Assembly: GCF_000372965.1 (NCBI RefSeq)
Contig: NZ_KB890024.1
Coordinates: forward strand, 4,800,304 to 4,864,303
Reading direction: 5' to 3'
DNA length: 64,000 nt
Origin: Hoeflea sp. 108
GTDB lineage: Bacteria > Pseudomonadota > Alphaproteobacteria > Rhizobiales > Rhizobiaceae
Position numbers and translations under genes: made by a program. Shown piece after piece: positions 1 to 9,172 of this stretch (its first letter is position 1; the number at the start of each line of letters is the position of its first letter). The notes under the pieces are model-generated. The model had not been told where the DNA came from. It ran no database searches and saw nothing but the letters and a program-made list of their open reading frames with translations.

Positions 1-1262
1 GTGCCGAAGGAGAAGATGAAGGCGCTGAATTCCTGCTTGCCGGCGGCACCTGCATAGACGCTGTAGGGCTGGGTAACGACGCCGTTCACCTTGAGGCCGC
101 CGCGCGCGAAAAGCTGGCCCAGCGCCTGCGCCACGTCGGCGTCACCGGCGAAGCGGTCGTTGGACGAGTGGATGGTGATACCGAAGCCATCGGCATGGCC
201 GGCCTCGGCGAGCAGCTTCTTGGCCCCCTCAAGGTCGATAGCACCTGGCTCGAGCTTGTCGGAATGGCCACCGATGCCCTCGGGCACGAGTTGCCCCGCC
301 GGCACGCCTGCACCGGACAGGATGCGGTCAATCAAAAGCTGGCGGTCGACCATCTTGGACATTGCCTGGCGAACACGCGTGTCCCTGAGCGGGTTCGGCA
401 CCAGGTTCTTGCCGTCCTTGTCGGTAACGAAGGGGCTTTCGTCGCGCGCCGAGTCCAGCGCCAGATAGACGATACGCGCCGACGGGGTCGAATGCAGTGC
501 GATGTTCTCGATGCCCTTGAGCGTCGCGACATCGGCCGGTGGCACGGCGTCGATCAGGTCGACCGCGCCGGAGCGAAGGGCAGCGACCCGAGCAGCATCG
601 TTGGAAATGGCGCGGAAAGTCACCTTTTCGAATTCCGGCTTGTCGCCCCAGAAATCGTCATTGCGCTGGAGCACGAGGCGGTCGCCGGGCACCCATTCGA
701 CGAACTTGTAAGGACCGGTTCCGATGGCAGCGGCGCCGCCGATGAAGTCCTGGCTGGTTTTGCCCTCGGTCGCCTTCTTCGAGACGATGTAGACCATGCC
801 GGCCAGTTCCATGAATTGCGGCGTCGGCTTCTTGGTGGTGAAACGAATGGTCTGCGGATCGACGATCTCCATCTTGGCGATCGGCCCGACATTGGCGGTG
901 AACGGCGCCGGGCTATTCTCGATCTTGGAGATGCGCTCAAGCGAGTAAACCACGTCCTCGGCGGTCAGCGGCGAGCCGTCATGGAACTTCACGCCGGACC
1001 GCAGTTTCACCTCCCAGGTCAGCGGGTCGACGTTCTTCCAGCTCTCGGCAAGGTTCGGCTTGACCTGCAGATTGGCATCCGGCTCGGCCAGGCGGCCGAA
1101 CACCTGTTGCGCCAGGTTCTGGTTGTTGCCGGTGCGCGAAAACTGCGGATCGACCGACGACGGCTCGGTAGAGATGCCGACGACGAGGTCGGCGGCAAGG
1201 GCCGCGGTCGACAGGCTGGTGGCCAGAAGCAGGCCGGCGACTGTGGATCGGATCAGGTTCAT
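1..1262 (-). CDS. Peptide/oligopeptide ABC transporter substrate-binding protein (C-terminus beyond window)
   Basis: This gene starts at 1262 and runs off the left edge, so about 420 residues are visible. The N-terminus is a typical Sec signal peptide (MNLIRSTVAG, a hydrophobic Leu/Ala stretch, then an Ala-Leu-Ala-Ala cleavage region). It continues as a family-5 (DppA/OppA-like) periplasmic binding protein. An AAGGGGAG Shine-Dalgarno lies just upstream of the ATG. It is the last visible gene of a five-gene minus-strand operon with two permeases and two ATPases. Its role would be to capture peptides or similar ligands in the periplasm. The exact ligand cannot be read from sequence. Confidence 0.88.
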   Translation of the reverse strand, partial: MNLIRSTVAGLLLATSLSTAALAADLVVGISTEPSSVDPQFSRTGNNQNLAQQVFGRLAEPDANLQVKPNLAESWKNVDPLTWEVKLRSGVKFHDGSPLTAEDVVYSLERISKIENSPAPFTANVGPIAKMEIVDPQTIRFTTKKPTPQFMELAGMVYIVSKKATEGKTSQDFIGGAAAIGTGPYKFVEWVPGDRLVLQRNDDFWGDKPEFEKVTFRAISNDAARVAALRSGAVDLIDAVPPADVATLKGIENIALHSTPSARIVYLALDSARDESPFVTDKDGKNLVPNPLRDTRVRQAMSKMVDRQLLIDRILSGAGVPAGQLVPEGIGGHSDKLEPGAIDLEGAKKLLAEAGHADGFGITIHSSNDRFAGDADVAQALGQLFARGGLKVNGVVTQPYSVYAGAAGKQEFSAFIFSFG

Positions 1263-1285
1263 TTTTAGGCTCCCCTTTGTGTTGG

Positions 1286-2317
1286 TTAGGTCGTGATCTC
1301 GGCCGGGCGGGCGATCACGCTCACCGGCGTTTCATTGAGATGGCAGGCGCTGATGTGCCCCGGCGCGATCTCGCGCAGCAACGGCCGCTCCCGGCGGCAG
1401 CGGTCGAAGGCATGCGGGCAACGCGGGTGGAAATGGCAGCCGCTCGGCGGGTGCAACGGTGACGGAATCTCGCCCTTGACCGGATTGAACTGGCGTCGCC
1501 GCTGTTTGATGGTCGGCACCTCCGACAGCAGCGCCATCGTGTAGGGGTGGTTCGGCGCGGCAAAGAACGCATCGGCCGGTGCGCTCTCGACAATGCGGCC
1601 GAGATACATGATCGCGACGCGGTCGGAGATGTGTTTCACCACGCCGAGATCGTGGCTGATGAAAAGGTAGGTCAGCCCCAACTCCTGCTTCAGCTCCATG
1701 AACAGGTTCAGGATCTGCGCCTGGATAGACACGTCCAGCGCCGACACCGATTCGTCGCAGATCAGGAAGCGTGGCTTGACCGCCAGCGCCCGGGCGATGC
1801 CGATACGCTGGCGCTGGCCGCCAGAGAACTGGTGTGGGTAGCGCTTGAGATAGGACGGGTCGAGGCCGACACGCTCCATCAACGCAGCCACCATGTCAGG
1901 CGCCTGGCGCTTCGGCACCATGCAATGGGCCACAGGCGCCTCGCCGATGATGTCGAGGATCGTCTTGCGCGGGTTGAGCGACGACATCGGATCCTGGAAG
2001 ATCATCTGCGAGGTCAGCCGGACAGCCTTGGCCTCCTGCCGGGGCAGCGCCGAGATGTCCTTACCCTCCCAGCGCATCGTACCAGTGGACTGGGGCAGGA
2101 TGCCCGCCATGATGCGCCCGAGCGTGGACTTGCCGCAGCCGGATTCGCCAACAAGGCCGACGACCTCGCCCGGATTGATGGCCAGCGAGACATCGTCGAC
2201 GGCATGAACGACACGCTCTTCCAGCTTGGCGCCGAACATGCGGGCCAGCTTTTCGGCATAGTCCAGGCCGCGCGAGAAGCGCCTGGACACGCCGATGCCT
2301 TCGATCAGCGGGGTCAT
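1286..2317 (-). CDS. Oligopeptide ABC transporter ATP-binding protein (DppF/OppF-like)
   Basis: A 343-residue ABC ATPase. Walker A is GESGCGKST near residue 58, the signature motif is FSGGQRQRIGIARAL, and Walker B is FLICDES followed by the D-loop SALD. The C-terminus carries the oligopeptide-transporter extension with a cysteine cluster (HPRCPHAFDRC) before a short tail. The ATG overlaps the TGA of the upstream ATPase gene (ATGA), so the two are probably translationally coupled. It would pair with the DppD-like subunit as a heterodimeric motor energising uptake by the two permeases upstream. Confidence 0.93.
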   Translation of the reverse strand: MTPLIEGIGVSRRFSRGLDYAEKLARMFGAKLEERVVHAVDDVSLAINPGEVVGLVGESGCGKSTLGRIMAGILPQSTGTMRWEGKDISALPRQEAKAVRLTSQMIFQDPMSSLNPRKTILDIIGEAPVAHCMVPKRQAPDMVAALMERVGLDPSYLKRYPHQFSGGQRQRIGIARALAVKPRFLICDESVSALDVSIQAQILNLFMELKQELGLTYLFISHDLGVVKHISDRVAIMYLGRIVESAPADAFFAAPNHPYTMALLSEVPTIKQRRRQFNPVKGEIPSPLHPPSGCHFHPRCPHAFDRCRRERPLLREIAPGHISACHLNETPVSVIARPAEITT

Positions 2318-3279
2318 GCTGCCCTCTCGAATTGTGGGTTGAAGCAGCGATAGAGATGACCGTCGAAGGCCGAAGCCTCCGGTTCCGCCTCGCAGGCGGC
2401 GGTGGCTGCAAAACAGCGCAGCCTGAACGGGCAGCCGGACGGCCGCCTGAGGGGCGAGGGCGCCATGCCGGGGATCGGCGTCAAGGCCTCGCCGCGATCG
2501 AGATTGGCGGGGACCGAGCGCATCAGGCCGATCGTATAGGGATGAACAGGGCGGTCGAGCACATCGTCGACCGTGCCTGTCTCGACGATGCGGCCCGCAT
2601 ACATGACCGCGACCTTCTGGGCGAGGCCGGCGACCACGCCAAGATCGTGGCTGATCCAGATCAGCGACATGCCGAATTCGCCGCTGAGCCGCTGGATGAC
2701 CGCCAGGATCTGCGACTGGATGGTGACATCAAGTGCGGTGGTGGGCTCGTCCGCGATGATCAACTCAGGTCGGTGCAGCAGCGCAATCGCAATGGCCACA
2801 CGCTGGCGCATGCCGCCCGAAAACTGGTGCGGGTACGCCGCCAGCCGCTCGTCCGGCGAAGGTATGCCGACGAGGCCAAGTGCTTCGACGGCGCGCGCCC
2901 GGGCATCGGCCTTCGACACCTTGTCGTGGGCCCGCACGGCCTCGACCATCTGGGTCTCGATCGACAGCACCGGGTTGAGCGTCATCATCGGGTCCTGGAA
3001 GATCATGGCAATCTTCTTGCCCCTGATGGCGCGCATCTCCTGGGGCGAGCGTCCGACGAGGTCCTGGCCCTGGAACAGGATCTTGCCGCCAGTCACGCGT
3101 CCCGGCGGGTCGACCAGCCCGAGGATGGAGAAGCCGGTGATCGACTTGCCCGAGCCAGACTCGCCGACGAGTCCCAGAATCTCGCCGCGACCGATCTCGA
3201 AGGACACGCCGTCGACCGCCTTGGCGACACCGTCGCGGGTGAAGAAATGGGTGGAGAGGTTTTCGACCTTGAGCGTCAT
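2314..3279 (-). CDS. Oligopeptide ABC transporter ATP-binding protein (DppD/OppD-like)
   Basis: A 321-residue ABC ATPase beginning MTLKVENLSTHF. A longer in-frame extension exists, but this ATG sits one base after the stop of the upstream permease and matches the usual family start. Walker A is GESGSGKS, the signature is FSGGMRQRVAIA and Walker B is LIIADEPTTALD. The C-terminal oligopeptide-transporter extension has its cysteines in SGCPFRLRCFAA. It is the partner ATPase of the next gene in the peptide transporter operon. Confidence 0.93.
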   Translation of the reverse strand: MTLKVENLSTHFFTRDGVAKAVDGVSFEIGRGEILGLVGESGSGKSITGFSILGLVDPPGRVTGGKILFQGQDLVGRSPQEMRAIRGKKIAMIFQDPMMTLNPVLSIETQMVEAVRAHDKVSKADARARAVEALGLVGIPSPDERLAAYPHQFSGGMRQRVAIAIALLHRPELIIADEPTTALDVTIQSQILAVIQRLSGEFGMSLIWISHDLGVVAGLAQKVAVMYAGRIVETGTVDDVLDRPVHPYTIGLMRSVPANLDRGEALTPIPGMAPSPLRRPSGCPFRLRCFAATAACEAEPEASAFDGHLYRCFNPQFERAA

Positions 3280-3280
3280 C

Positions 3281-4186
3281 TCAGCGCTCCGACAGACGAG
3301 GGTTGAGCACTTCGCGCAGCCGGTCGCCGACGATGTTGATGCTGAAGACGAGCGAGAGCAGCAGAAGGCCCGGATAGACCGAAATCCAGTACTGGCCCGA
3401 CAGCAGCGTCTGGTAGCCATTGGCGATCAGCAAGCCGAGCGACGGCTCGGTGATCGGCAGGCCGATGCCGAGGAAAGACAGCGTTGCCTCCGCCGAGATG
3501 GCGTTGGCGATCTGCAGCGTACCGATGACGATGATCGGCGGCAGGCAGTTGGGCAGCATGTGGCCGAACAGGATGCGAGGCCTGGAAAGGCCGAGCGAGG
3601 CTGCCGCTTCGACATATTCCTTGCCGCGTTCGACCAGGGCAGCGGCGCGCACGGCACGGGCAAACTGCGCCCACTGCACGATGACCAGCGCCAGCACGAC
3701 TTTCCATACGCCTTGCCCAAGCAACGCCAAAAGCATCAGCGCGACGAGGATGGTGGGAAAGCCCAGCATCAAGTCGACCAGTCGCATGATGAGCGTGTCG
3801 ATGCGCCCGCCAAAGTAGGCCGCGGCGAGGCCGAGCGCGGTGCCGACGGCAAGAGCTACGACGCCTGCGAACAGGCCGACGCCCATCGACGTCCTGAGAC
3901 CGTAGACCATGGCCGACAGCATGTCGCGGCCTTGGCCGTCGGTGCCGAGCAGGTAGAGCGTGCCGTTCATGCTTTGCGACATCGGCGGCAGCCGCGCGTC
4001 GAAAAAGTCGATTGCCGTCAGATCGTAGGGGTTCTGCGGCACCAGATAGGGGCCGAAGACAGCCGCAAGAATAAGGAACAGGCAGGCCACCAGGCCGACC
4101 GTGGCCTTGGGACTCTCCAGAATGCCGCGCAGCGAGCGCGCCCAGAATGCCTGGCTGTCGTTGAGCTTGAGAGCGGATGTGATCAT
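3281..4186 (-). CDS. Peptide ABC transporter permease (DppC/OppC-like)
   Basis: A 301-residue inner-membrane permease starting MITSALKLNDS. It has an N-terminal cytoplasmic stretch and one membrane helix (VGLVACLFLILAAVFG). A periplasmic loop contains LGTDGQGRDMLS, typical of DppC/OppC proteins. The C-terminal half is a binding-protein-dependent transport domain with an EAA-type loop (EAAASLGLSRPRILFGHMLP) that contacts the ATPases. Its ATG overlaps the TGA of the DppB-like gene, so it is part of the same tightly coupled operon. Confidence 0.92.
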   Translation of the reverse strand: MITSALKLNDSQAFWARSLRGILESPKATVGLVACLFLILAAVFGPYLVPQNPYDLTAIDFFDARLPPMSQSMNGTLYLLGTDGQGRDMLSAMVYGLRTSMGVGLFAGVVALAVGTALGLAAAYFGGRIDTLIMRLVDLMLGFPTILVALMLLALLGQGVWKVVLALVIVQWAQFARAVRAAALVERGKEYVEAAASLGLSRPRILFGHMLPNCLPPIIVIGTLQIANAISAEATLSFLGIGLPITEPSLGLLIANGYQTLLSGQYWISVYPGLLLLSLVFSINIVGDRLREVLNPRLSER

Positions 4187-5157
4187 TGGCCGTCTCCCAG
4201 ACGTATCCGGGGATCGAGGATCGAATAGACGATGTCGACGACAAGATTGATGAGGATGAACATCGTCACGACCACCAGCAGGTAGGCCACGACCACGGGC
4301 CGGTCGAGAACGGTAATGGAATCGATCAGCAGCTTGCCGATGCCCGGCCACGCAAAGATGGTTTCCGTCACCACCGCAAAGGCGATGACCGAGCCAAACT
4401 CCATGCCGACCACCGTCACGATAGGGATCATGATGTTCTTCATCACATGGACAAAGATGATGCGGCGCTCAGACAGGCCCTTGGCGCGGGCGAATTTGAT
4501 GAAATCGAGCGGCATCGTCTCGCGCACGCCGGTGCGCGTCAGGCGGATCACGAGTGAAAGCTTGAACAGCGCAAGGTTCGTTGCCGGCAGGATCAGGTGC
4601 TTGAGGCCGTCGAGGCTGGCGAGGCTCGTGGTGATGCCGAAGATTTCGCCGGTCTCGCCGCGTCCAGACGACGGCAGCCAACCGAGCCAGACCGAGAAGA
4701 TCATGATCAGCATCATGCCCTGCCAGAAGTTGGGCAGGCTGAAGCCAAGGATCGAGCCGGTCATGATGGTTTCGTCGGTGACCGACTTCGGCCTGAGGCC
4801 GGCGATCAGGCCAAGCGGGATGCCAAGGATGAGCGCAATGGCGAGAGCCACGAAGGCCAACTCCAGCGTGGCGGGCAGGCGCTGAAAGATCAGGCCGACA
4901 GCCGGCTGGTTGAAGACGAAGGAGCGGCCGAGATCGCCATGCAGCGCATCGACCAGGAAGGACCAGTATTGCACGATCAGCGGTCGGTCGAGGCCAAGCG
5001 CCTGGATCGCCGCGTCGCGCTCGGCGGCGCTGGCATCGGCGGGGATCATGATGTCAATCGGGTTGCCGATGGCGTAGATGCCGATGAAGACAAGAACCGA
5101 GGTCGCCAACAGCACGAGCAGGCTTTGTACGACCCGACGGATGATGAAGACGGTCAT
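4183..5157 (-). CDS. Peptide ABC transporter permease (DppB/OppB-like), first gene of the operon
   Basis: A 324-residue permease. The chosen start is MTVFIIRRVVQSLLV, the usual DppB-type N-terminus. An in-frame start 33 bases upstream adds only an Arg/Gly/Pro-rich stretch. The protein has about six hydrophobic segments and an EAA-like loop (KFARAKGLSERRIIFVHV) that docks with the ATPase. It is the promoter-proximal gene of the order permease-permease-ATPase-ATPase-binding protein. It is divergent from a LysR-type regulator 213 bp away, a likely controller. Confidence 0.92.
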   Translation of the reverse strand: MTVFIIRRVVQSLLVLLATSVLVFIGIYAIGNPIDIMIPADASAAERDAAIQALGLDRPLIVQYWSFLVDALHGDLGRSFVFNQPAVGLIFQRLPATLELAFVALAIALILGIPLGLIAGLRPKSVTDETIMTGSILGFSLPNFWQGMMLIMIFSVWLGWLPSSGRGETGEIFGITTSLASLDGLKHLILPATNLALFKLSLVIRLTRTGVRETMPLDFIKFARAKGLSERRIIFVHVMKNIMIPIVTVVGMEFGSVIAFAVVTETIFAWPGIGKLLIDSITVLDRPVVVAYLLVVVTMFILINLVVDIVYSILDPRIRLGDGQ

Positions 5158-5370
5158 CGTGCGCGGCCGTCCGGCCTGGCTCGCCCGCAAGGGCTTGGCT
5201 TGGGTGGCAAAAGAGTGTTCTCCTCGCTGCGCCGGTTCGGCCGGCTGCCATTTGAGGATCGAGTTAGCAGTGACGTCGACAGAGGCGCAATCTTATGAGT
5301 TTTGTGCATTGCCCGATGCGAAAGCAGCGTTTGGCGCGGTGATCGGCCTGCCCGCTTCAGAGGCGGGCGG
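5158..5370. promoter_or_regulatory. Divergent promoter region between peptide transporter operon and lysR
   Basis: This 213-bp non-coding gap separates the divergent starts of the transporter operon and the LysR gene. An imperfect inverted repeat at about 5301-5323 (TTTGTGCAT, six bases, ATGCGAAA) is the best LysR-box candidate. The assignment rests on position and symmetry only. Confidence 0.35.
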
Positions 5371-6285
5371 ATGAACCTGCGTCAGCTCGAAGTCTTCCGG
5401 GCGGTCATGCAGACCGGCTCGACCATCGGCGCGTCGGGCGTGCTCAGCCTGTCGCAATCGGCGATCAGCCGCCAGCTCACCAGCCTCGAAGAGGAGATCG
5501 GGCTGGAGCTGTTCCGCCGCGAAAAAGGCCGACTGATCCCCAAGCCCGAGGCCGCCGCCCTGCTGCAGGAAGTCGGCGAATTGTCCGACGTGCTCGCCCG
5601 CCTTAAGCGCCGCACCGACGAACTCAGCGCCGGCTGGTCGGGCAAGACGCTGATCAAGATGGGCTTTCCTCATTCGCTGACGACCACCTTGCTGCCCGCG
5701 TTGGTCCGCGATTTCCTCGCCATGCAGACCGAGGTGAGCATAGAACTCGTGGCAGGACCCTATGACGCCATCGAGCGCGCTGTCATGGGCCGCACTGTCG
5801 ACTTCGGTTTCGTCCGGCTGCCGACGGAGGATCGCGGGCTGCAGACCATGCCGCTGGTTTCGAGCGGCCAGCTCTGTGCCCTGCCCGTTGGCCACCCGCT
5901 CTCCGAGCAGGATGCCGTCAGTGCCGACGATCTGTCGCGAACCGACCTCGTGCTGCTCGGTCGCTTGCGGTCAAGCCGCGAGGACATCGAGGAAAGGCTG
6001 CGCCGCGCCCAGGGGACGGTGCGCTGCCGTGTCGAGACACATTCGGTCGAATCGAGCGTGGCGATGGTCGCCGAAGGCATCGGTGTTTCGATCATCCCGG
6101 CGCTGATCGGCAACCTGCTCAAATCCGACCGCGTCGTCATGCGCCCCTTCTCGCCGCCGCTGTGGAACGACTACGGCATCGCCACCCTGCGCGACACCCA
6201 GTTGTCCCGGCCCGTGCTTGGCTTCATCGAGATGCTCAAAGAACGGTTGGTCGGCGACGGCGTGATGACCAAGGCGATAGGTTAA
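5371..6285 (+). CDS. LysR-family transcriptional regulator
   Basis: A 304-residue LysR-type regulator. The N-terminal winged helix-turn-helix (MNLRQLEVFRAV ... SQSAISRQLTSLEEEIGLELF) is followed by a substrate-binding domain from about residue 90. I chose the ATG at 5371 because LysR proteins begin directly at this motif. An upstream in-frame start would add 23 unrelated residues. Divergent orientation and closeness suggest it regulates the peptide ABC transporter operon and itself. The inducer is unknown. Confidence 0.9.
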   Translation: MNLRQLEVFRAVMQTGSTIGASGVLSLSQSAISRQLTSLEEEIGLELFRREKGRLIPKPEAAALLQEVGELSDVLARLKRRTDELSAGWSGKTLIKMGFPHSLTTTLLPALVRDFLAMQTEVSIELVAGPYDAIERAVMGRTVDFGFVRLPTEDRGLQTMPLVSSGQLCALPVGHPLSEQDAVSADDLSRTDLVLLGRLRSSREDIEERLRRAQGTVRCRVETHSVESSVAMVAEGIGVSIIPALIGNLLKSDRVVMRPFSPPLWNDYGIATLRDTQLSRPVLGFIEMLKERLVGDGVMTKAIG

Positions 6286-6412
6286 GCGCGCCCACCGAAA
6301 CCCAAATCCGCACGCCCAGCGTTTTCCAGTTGAGCGGAGGGCCGGGAACGGCTTACGTCGCATATGGCGCGTTGCGATGAAGCGCGCCCGGGGATCAGGC
6401 AAGGACACGATC

Positions 6413-7678
6413 ATGGCTTCACTGCAATTTCAGCCCGGCGCGGCGAAGTGGACGACGCTGCAGACCCACCGCCTGTGGCTGCTGCAACAGGCGGAAGCCC
6501 TGTTTTCCTTCTTCGAGCGCGCAAGCCTCAATCCGCTCGGCGGGTTCTACGAGCTTGACGACCATGGCCGTCCCTTTGCGGCAGGCGCCGTGCCCGGCAA
6601 GCATGCCGGCCGCCAGATCCATGTCACGACACGCATGGTCCATTGCTTCGCCATCGCCCATCTGATGGGCCGCCCCGGCGCTGATGCGCTTGTCGACCAC
6701 GGCATGGACTTTCTCTGGAACGGTCATCGCGACCAGGCCAATGGCGGCTATTTCTGGGGCGTCGGCTACGAAGGACCGTCCAACGACACCAAGCAGGCCT
6801 ATGGCCATGCCTTCGTGCTGCTTGCCGCCTCCAGCGCCAAGGTCGCCGGGCACCCGGATGCCGACCGTCTGCTGACCGACATCTCGACCGTGTTGTCAGA
6901 GAAATTCTGGGAACAGGCGCATGGCGCTGTGGCGGAGGAATTCACCGCCGACTGGAAGTCCTACGACACATATCGCGGCCAGAACTCCAACATGCACCTG
7001 ACCGAGGCGCTGATGGCCGCTTTCGAAGCCACTGGCGACGCCAACTACCTCGCCATGGCCGAGCGCATCGCCGACCTCATCATATCAAAGCATGCGGCCA
7101 CCGCCGGCTGGCGCCTGCCCGAGCATTTCACCTCGGACTGGCAACTCGACCGCGACTATTCCGGTGACCCGATGTTCCGTCCCTTCGGCACCACGCCGGG
7201 CCATTCGCTGGAGTGGGCGCGGCTACTGCTGCAGCTCTGGGAGCTTGGTGGGCGCAAGCTCGGCTGGCTGCCCGACGCGGCGAAGAACCTGTTCGCCCAG
7301 GCGACATCGGACGGCTGGGACGCGGCCAGGGGAGGCTTCTACTACACGCTCGAATGGGATGGCTCAGCCCGCATCCGCGACCGCTACTGGTGGCCATGCT
7401 GCGAGGCCATAGGGGCGGCGAGCGTGCTCAACGCCATCGACGGCGCTCCCGAATATGAGGAGTGGTACCGCCGTGTCTGGAACTTCTGCGCCACCCGCTT
7501 CATCGACCGCCGCAACGGCGGCTGGCACGCCCAGCTCGACAACGACCTCAAGCCCAATGCCGGCCCGTTCTATGGCAAGCCTGATATCTACCACGCTTTG
7601 CAAGCCTGCCTGATCCCGCTTCTGCCGACCACGGGCTCCATCACCCGCGGGCTCGTCAAGACGGGCATCAGGCTCTGA
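6413..7678 (+). CDS. AGE-family sugar epimerase/isomerase (YihS/mannose-isomerase-like)
   Basis: A 421-residue (alpha/alpha)6-barrel protein of the N-acylglucosamine 2-epimerase family. From memory of the family it is closest to aldose-ketose isomerases such as YihS. Visible motifs are VTTRMVHCFAIAHLMGRPGA, YRGQNSNMH, TPGHSLEW, RDRYWWP and KPDIYHALQ. The three His residues in NMH, TPGH and IYH match the catalytic or binding histidines of that family. The start at 6413 is preceded by AAGGA; another in-frame ATG lies at 6377. It would interconvert a free hexose such as mannose and fructose in the cytosol. No sulfoquinovose genes are adjacent, so that specificity is not supported. Confidence 0.85.
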   Translation: MASLQFQPGAAKWTTLQTHRLWLLQQAEALFSFFERASLNPLGGFYELDDHGRPFAAGAVPGKHAGRQIHVTTRMVHCFAIAHLMGRPGADALVDHGMDFLWNGHRDQANGGYFWGVGYEGPSNDTKQAYGHAFVLLAASSAKVAGHPDADRLLTDISTVLSEKFWEQAHGAVAEEFTADWKSYDTYRGQNSNMHLTEALMAAFEATGDANYLAMAERIADLIISKHAATAGWRLPEHFTSDWQLDRDYSGDPMFRPFGTTPGHSLEWARLLLQLWELGGRKLGWLPDAAKNLFAQATSDGWDAARGGFYYTLEWDGSARIRDRYWWPCCEAIGAASVLNAIDGAPEYEEWYRRVWNFCATRFIDRRNGGWHAQLDNDLKPNAGPFYGKPDIYHALQACLIPLLPTTGSITRGLVKTGIRL

Positions 7679-7788
7679 CGCTGCACGGAATTGATTGATC
7701 CAAGGCGATTTGGGCGCGCGCTGTGCCTGAATCTGCGCTATGGCACCGACGCCGGTCGATCGCCGGCGTCGCAACAGCTTCCGGATCG

Positions 7789-9030
7789 ATGACCTCCCAA
7801 CCTGCCCAAGCGCCGCAGGAGCGCTTCGCCGCCTTCCGCCACAGCGCCTTCTCGCGCTTCTGGATCGCGCGCTTCCTTGCCACCTTCTCGACCCAGATTG
7901 TCTCCGTCGGCGTTGGCTGGCAGATCTACGATCTGACGCGCAATCCGTTCGACCTCGGCATGGTCGGCGTCATCCAGTTTGCTCCGGCGCTACTGCTGGT
8001 GCTTGTCACCGGCGTTGTCGCCGACCGTTTCGGCCGCCGCCTGGTCATGGGCCTCGCCGCACTTGTCGAGGCAGGCTGCGCTGCGGCCCTGCTCATGCTC
8101 GCGCTGCACGGTCTCGCCAGCCCTGCTCCTATATTCCTGGTGCTTGCCATGTTCGGCATCGCCCGCGCCTTCTTCGGCCCTGCATCGGCATCGCTGGTGG
8201 CCAATCTCGTGCCAGCAGAGGTCTTTGCCAACGCAGTCGCCTGGAATTCGTCGGCCTGGCAGACCGCCACCATCGTCGGCCCGGTTGCCGGCGGCCTGCT
8301 CTACGGCATCTCGGCCGAGGCTGCCTATGGCACCGCGACCGTGGTCATGCTGGCCTCGACCATCCTGATCTTCTCGATCCCCAAGCCCGCTCAGCGCAGC
8401 GAAAGCGCCAAACCGACTGTCGAAACGCTGTTTGCCGGCTTCCGCTACATCTGGGGCGAAAAGATCGTGCTCGGCGCCATCTCGCTCGACCTGTTCGCCG
8501 TGCTTCTGTCGGGCGCGGTCGCCCTGCTGCCGGTCTATGCCCGCGACATCCTTGATCTCGGCCCCTGGGGCCTTGGCCTGCTGCGCGCCGCGCCGGCCGT
8601 CGGCGCCATTGTCGTTGCCGTCTGGCTGGCCGGCCATCCGATCCGCGACCATGCCGGCATGGTCATGCTGTTCTTCGTCGCCCTGTTTGGCATCTGCACC
8701 GCCGTCTTCGGCATTTCGACCATCCCTTGGGTGTCCATCACGGCCCTTGCGCTGCTCGGCGCCACCGACATGGTCAGCGTCTACATCAGGGAAACGCTGA
8801 TCCAGCTGTGGACGCCCGACCGTGTCCGTGGCCGCGTCAATGCCGTCAACGGTGTCTTCGTCGGCGCTTCCAACGAGCTCGGCGAGTTCCGCGCCGGCAC
8901 CATGGCCGCCCTGATCGGCACGGTGCCCGCGGTGGTTATCGGCGGCGTCGGCGCTGTCGCGGTCGCCGGCATCTGGTGCTGGGCCTTCCCGCAACTGCGC
9001 AAGGTCAGGCGGCTCGACGGCCGCGTCTGA
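7789..9030 (+). CDS. MFS transporter (EntS/MFS_3-type exporter)
   Basis: A 413-residue major facilitator with about 12 hydrophobic segments, starting MTSQPAQAP. The loop after helix 2 carries the MFS motif VVADRFGRRLVMG. The N-terminal pattern FRHSAFSRFWIARFLATF and WQIYDLTRNPFDLGMVG is characteristic of the MFS_3 (enterobactin-exporter-like) branch. It stands alone between the isomerase and a SnoaL-like gene. The substrate is unknown. An in-frame upstream start at 7723 has no better ribosome binding site. Confidence 0.88.
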   Translation: MTSQPAQAPQERFAAFRHSAFSRFWIARFLATFSTQIVSVGVGWQIYDLTRNPFDLGMVGVIQFAPALLLVLVTGVVADRFGRRLVMGLAALVEAGCAAALLMLALHGLASPAPIFLVLAMFGIARAFFGPASASLVANLVPAEVFANAVAWNSSAWQTATIVGPVAGGLLYGISAEAAYGTATVVMLASTILIFSIPKPAQRSESAKPTVETLFAGFRYIWGEKIVLGAISLDLFAVLLSGAVALLPVYARDILDLGPWGLGLLRAAPAVGAIVVAVWLAGHPIRDHAGMVMLFFVALFGICTAVFGISTIPWVSITALALLGATDMVSVYIRETLIQLWTPDRVRGRVNAVNGVFVGASNELGEFRAGTMAALIGTVPAVVIGGVGAVAVAGIWCWAFPQLRKVRRLDGRV

Positions 9031-9172
9031 GTTTTCCGGCATCCGACAGTAAGCCGGCGTTGCAATTGGCGCCGGCATTCATACATTCACCTACAGAAGC
9101 GGGGCCTGCACTGCCTTCGCCCCGCACGATTGTTGCGCCCGGAAGCGCGTCAATCGCCTGTTGGGGGATGAC

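Noticed and set aside
2573..4228. A 551-codon plus-strand frame across the peptide transporter genes
   Set aside because: It crosses two conserved ABC genes in antisense and has no family features.
6413..9030. Isomerase plus MFS transporter as a sulfoquinovose or sugar pathway
   Set aside because: No aldolase, kinase or sulfo-sugar enzymes are near, and the MFS protein looks like an MFS_3 exporter.
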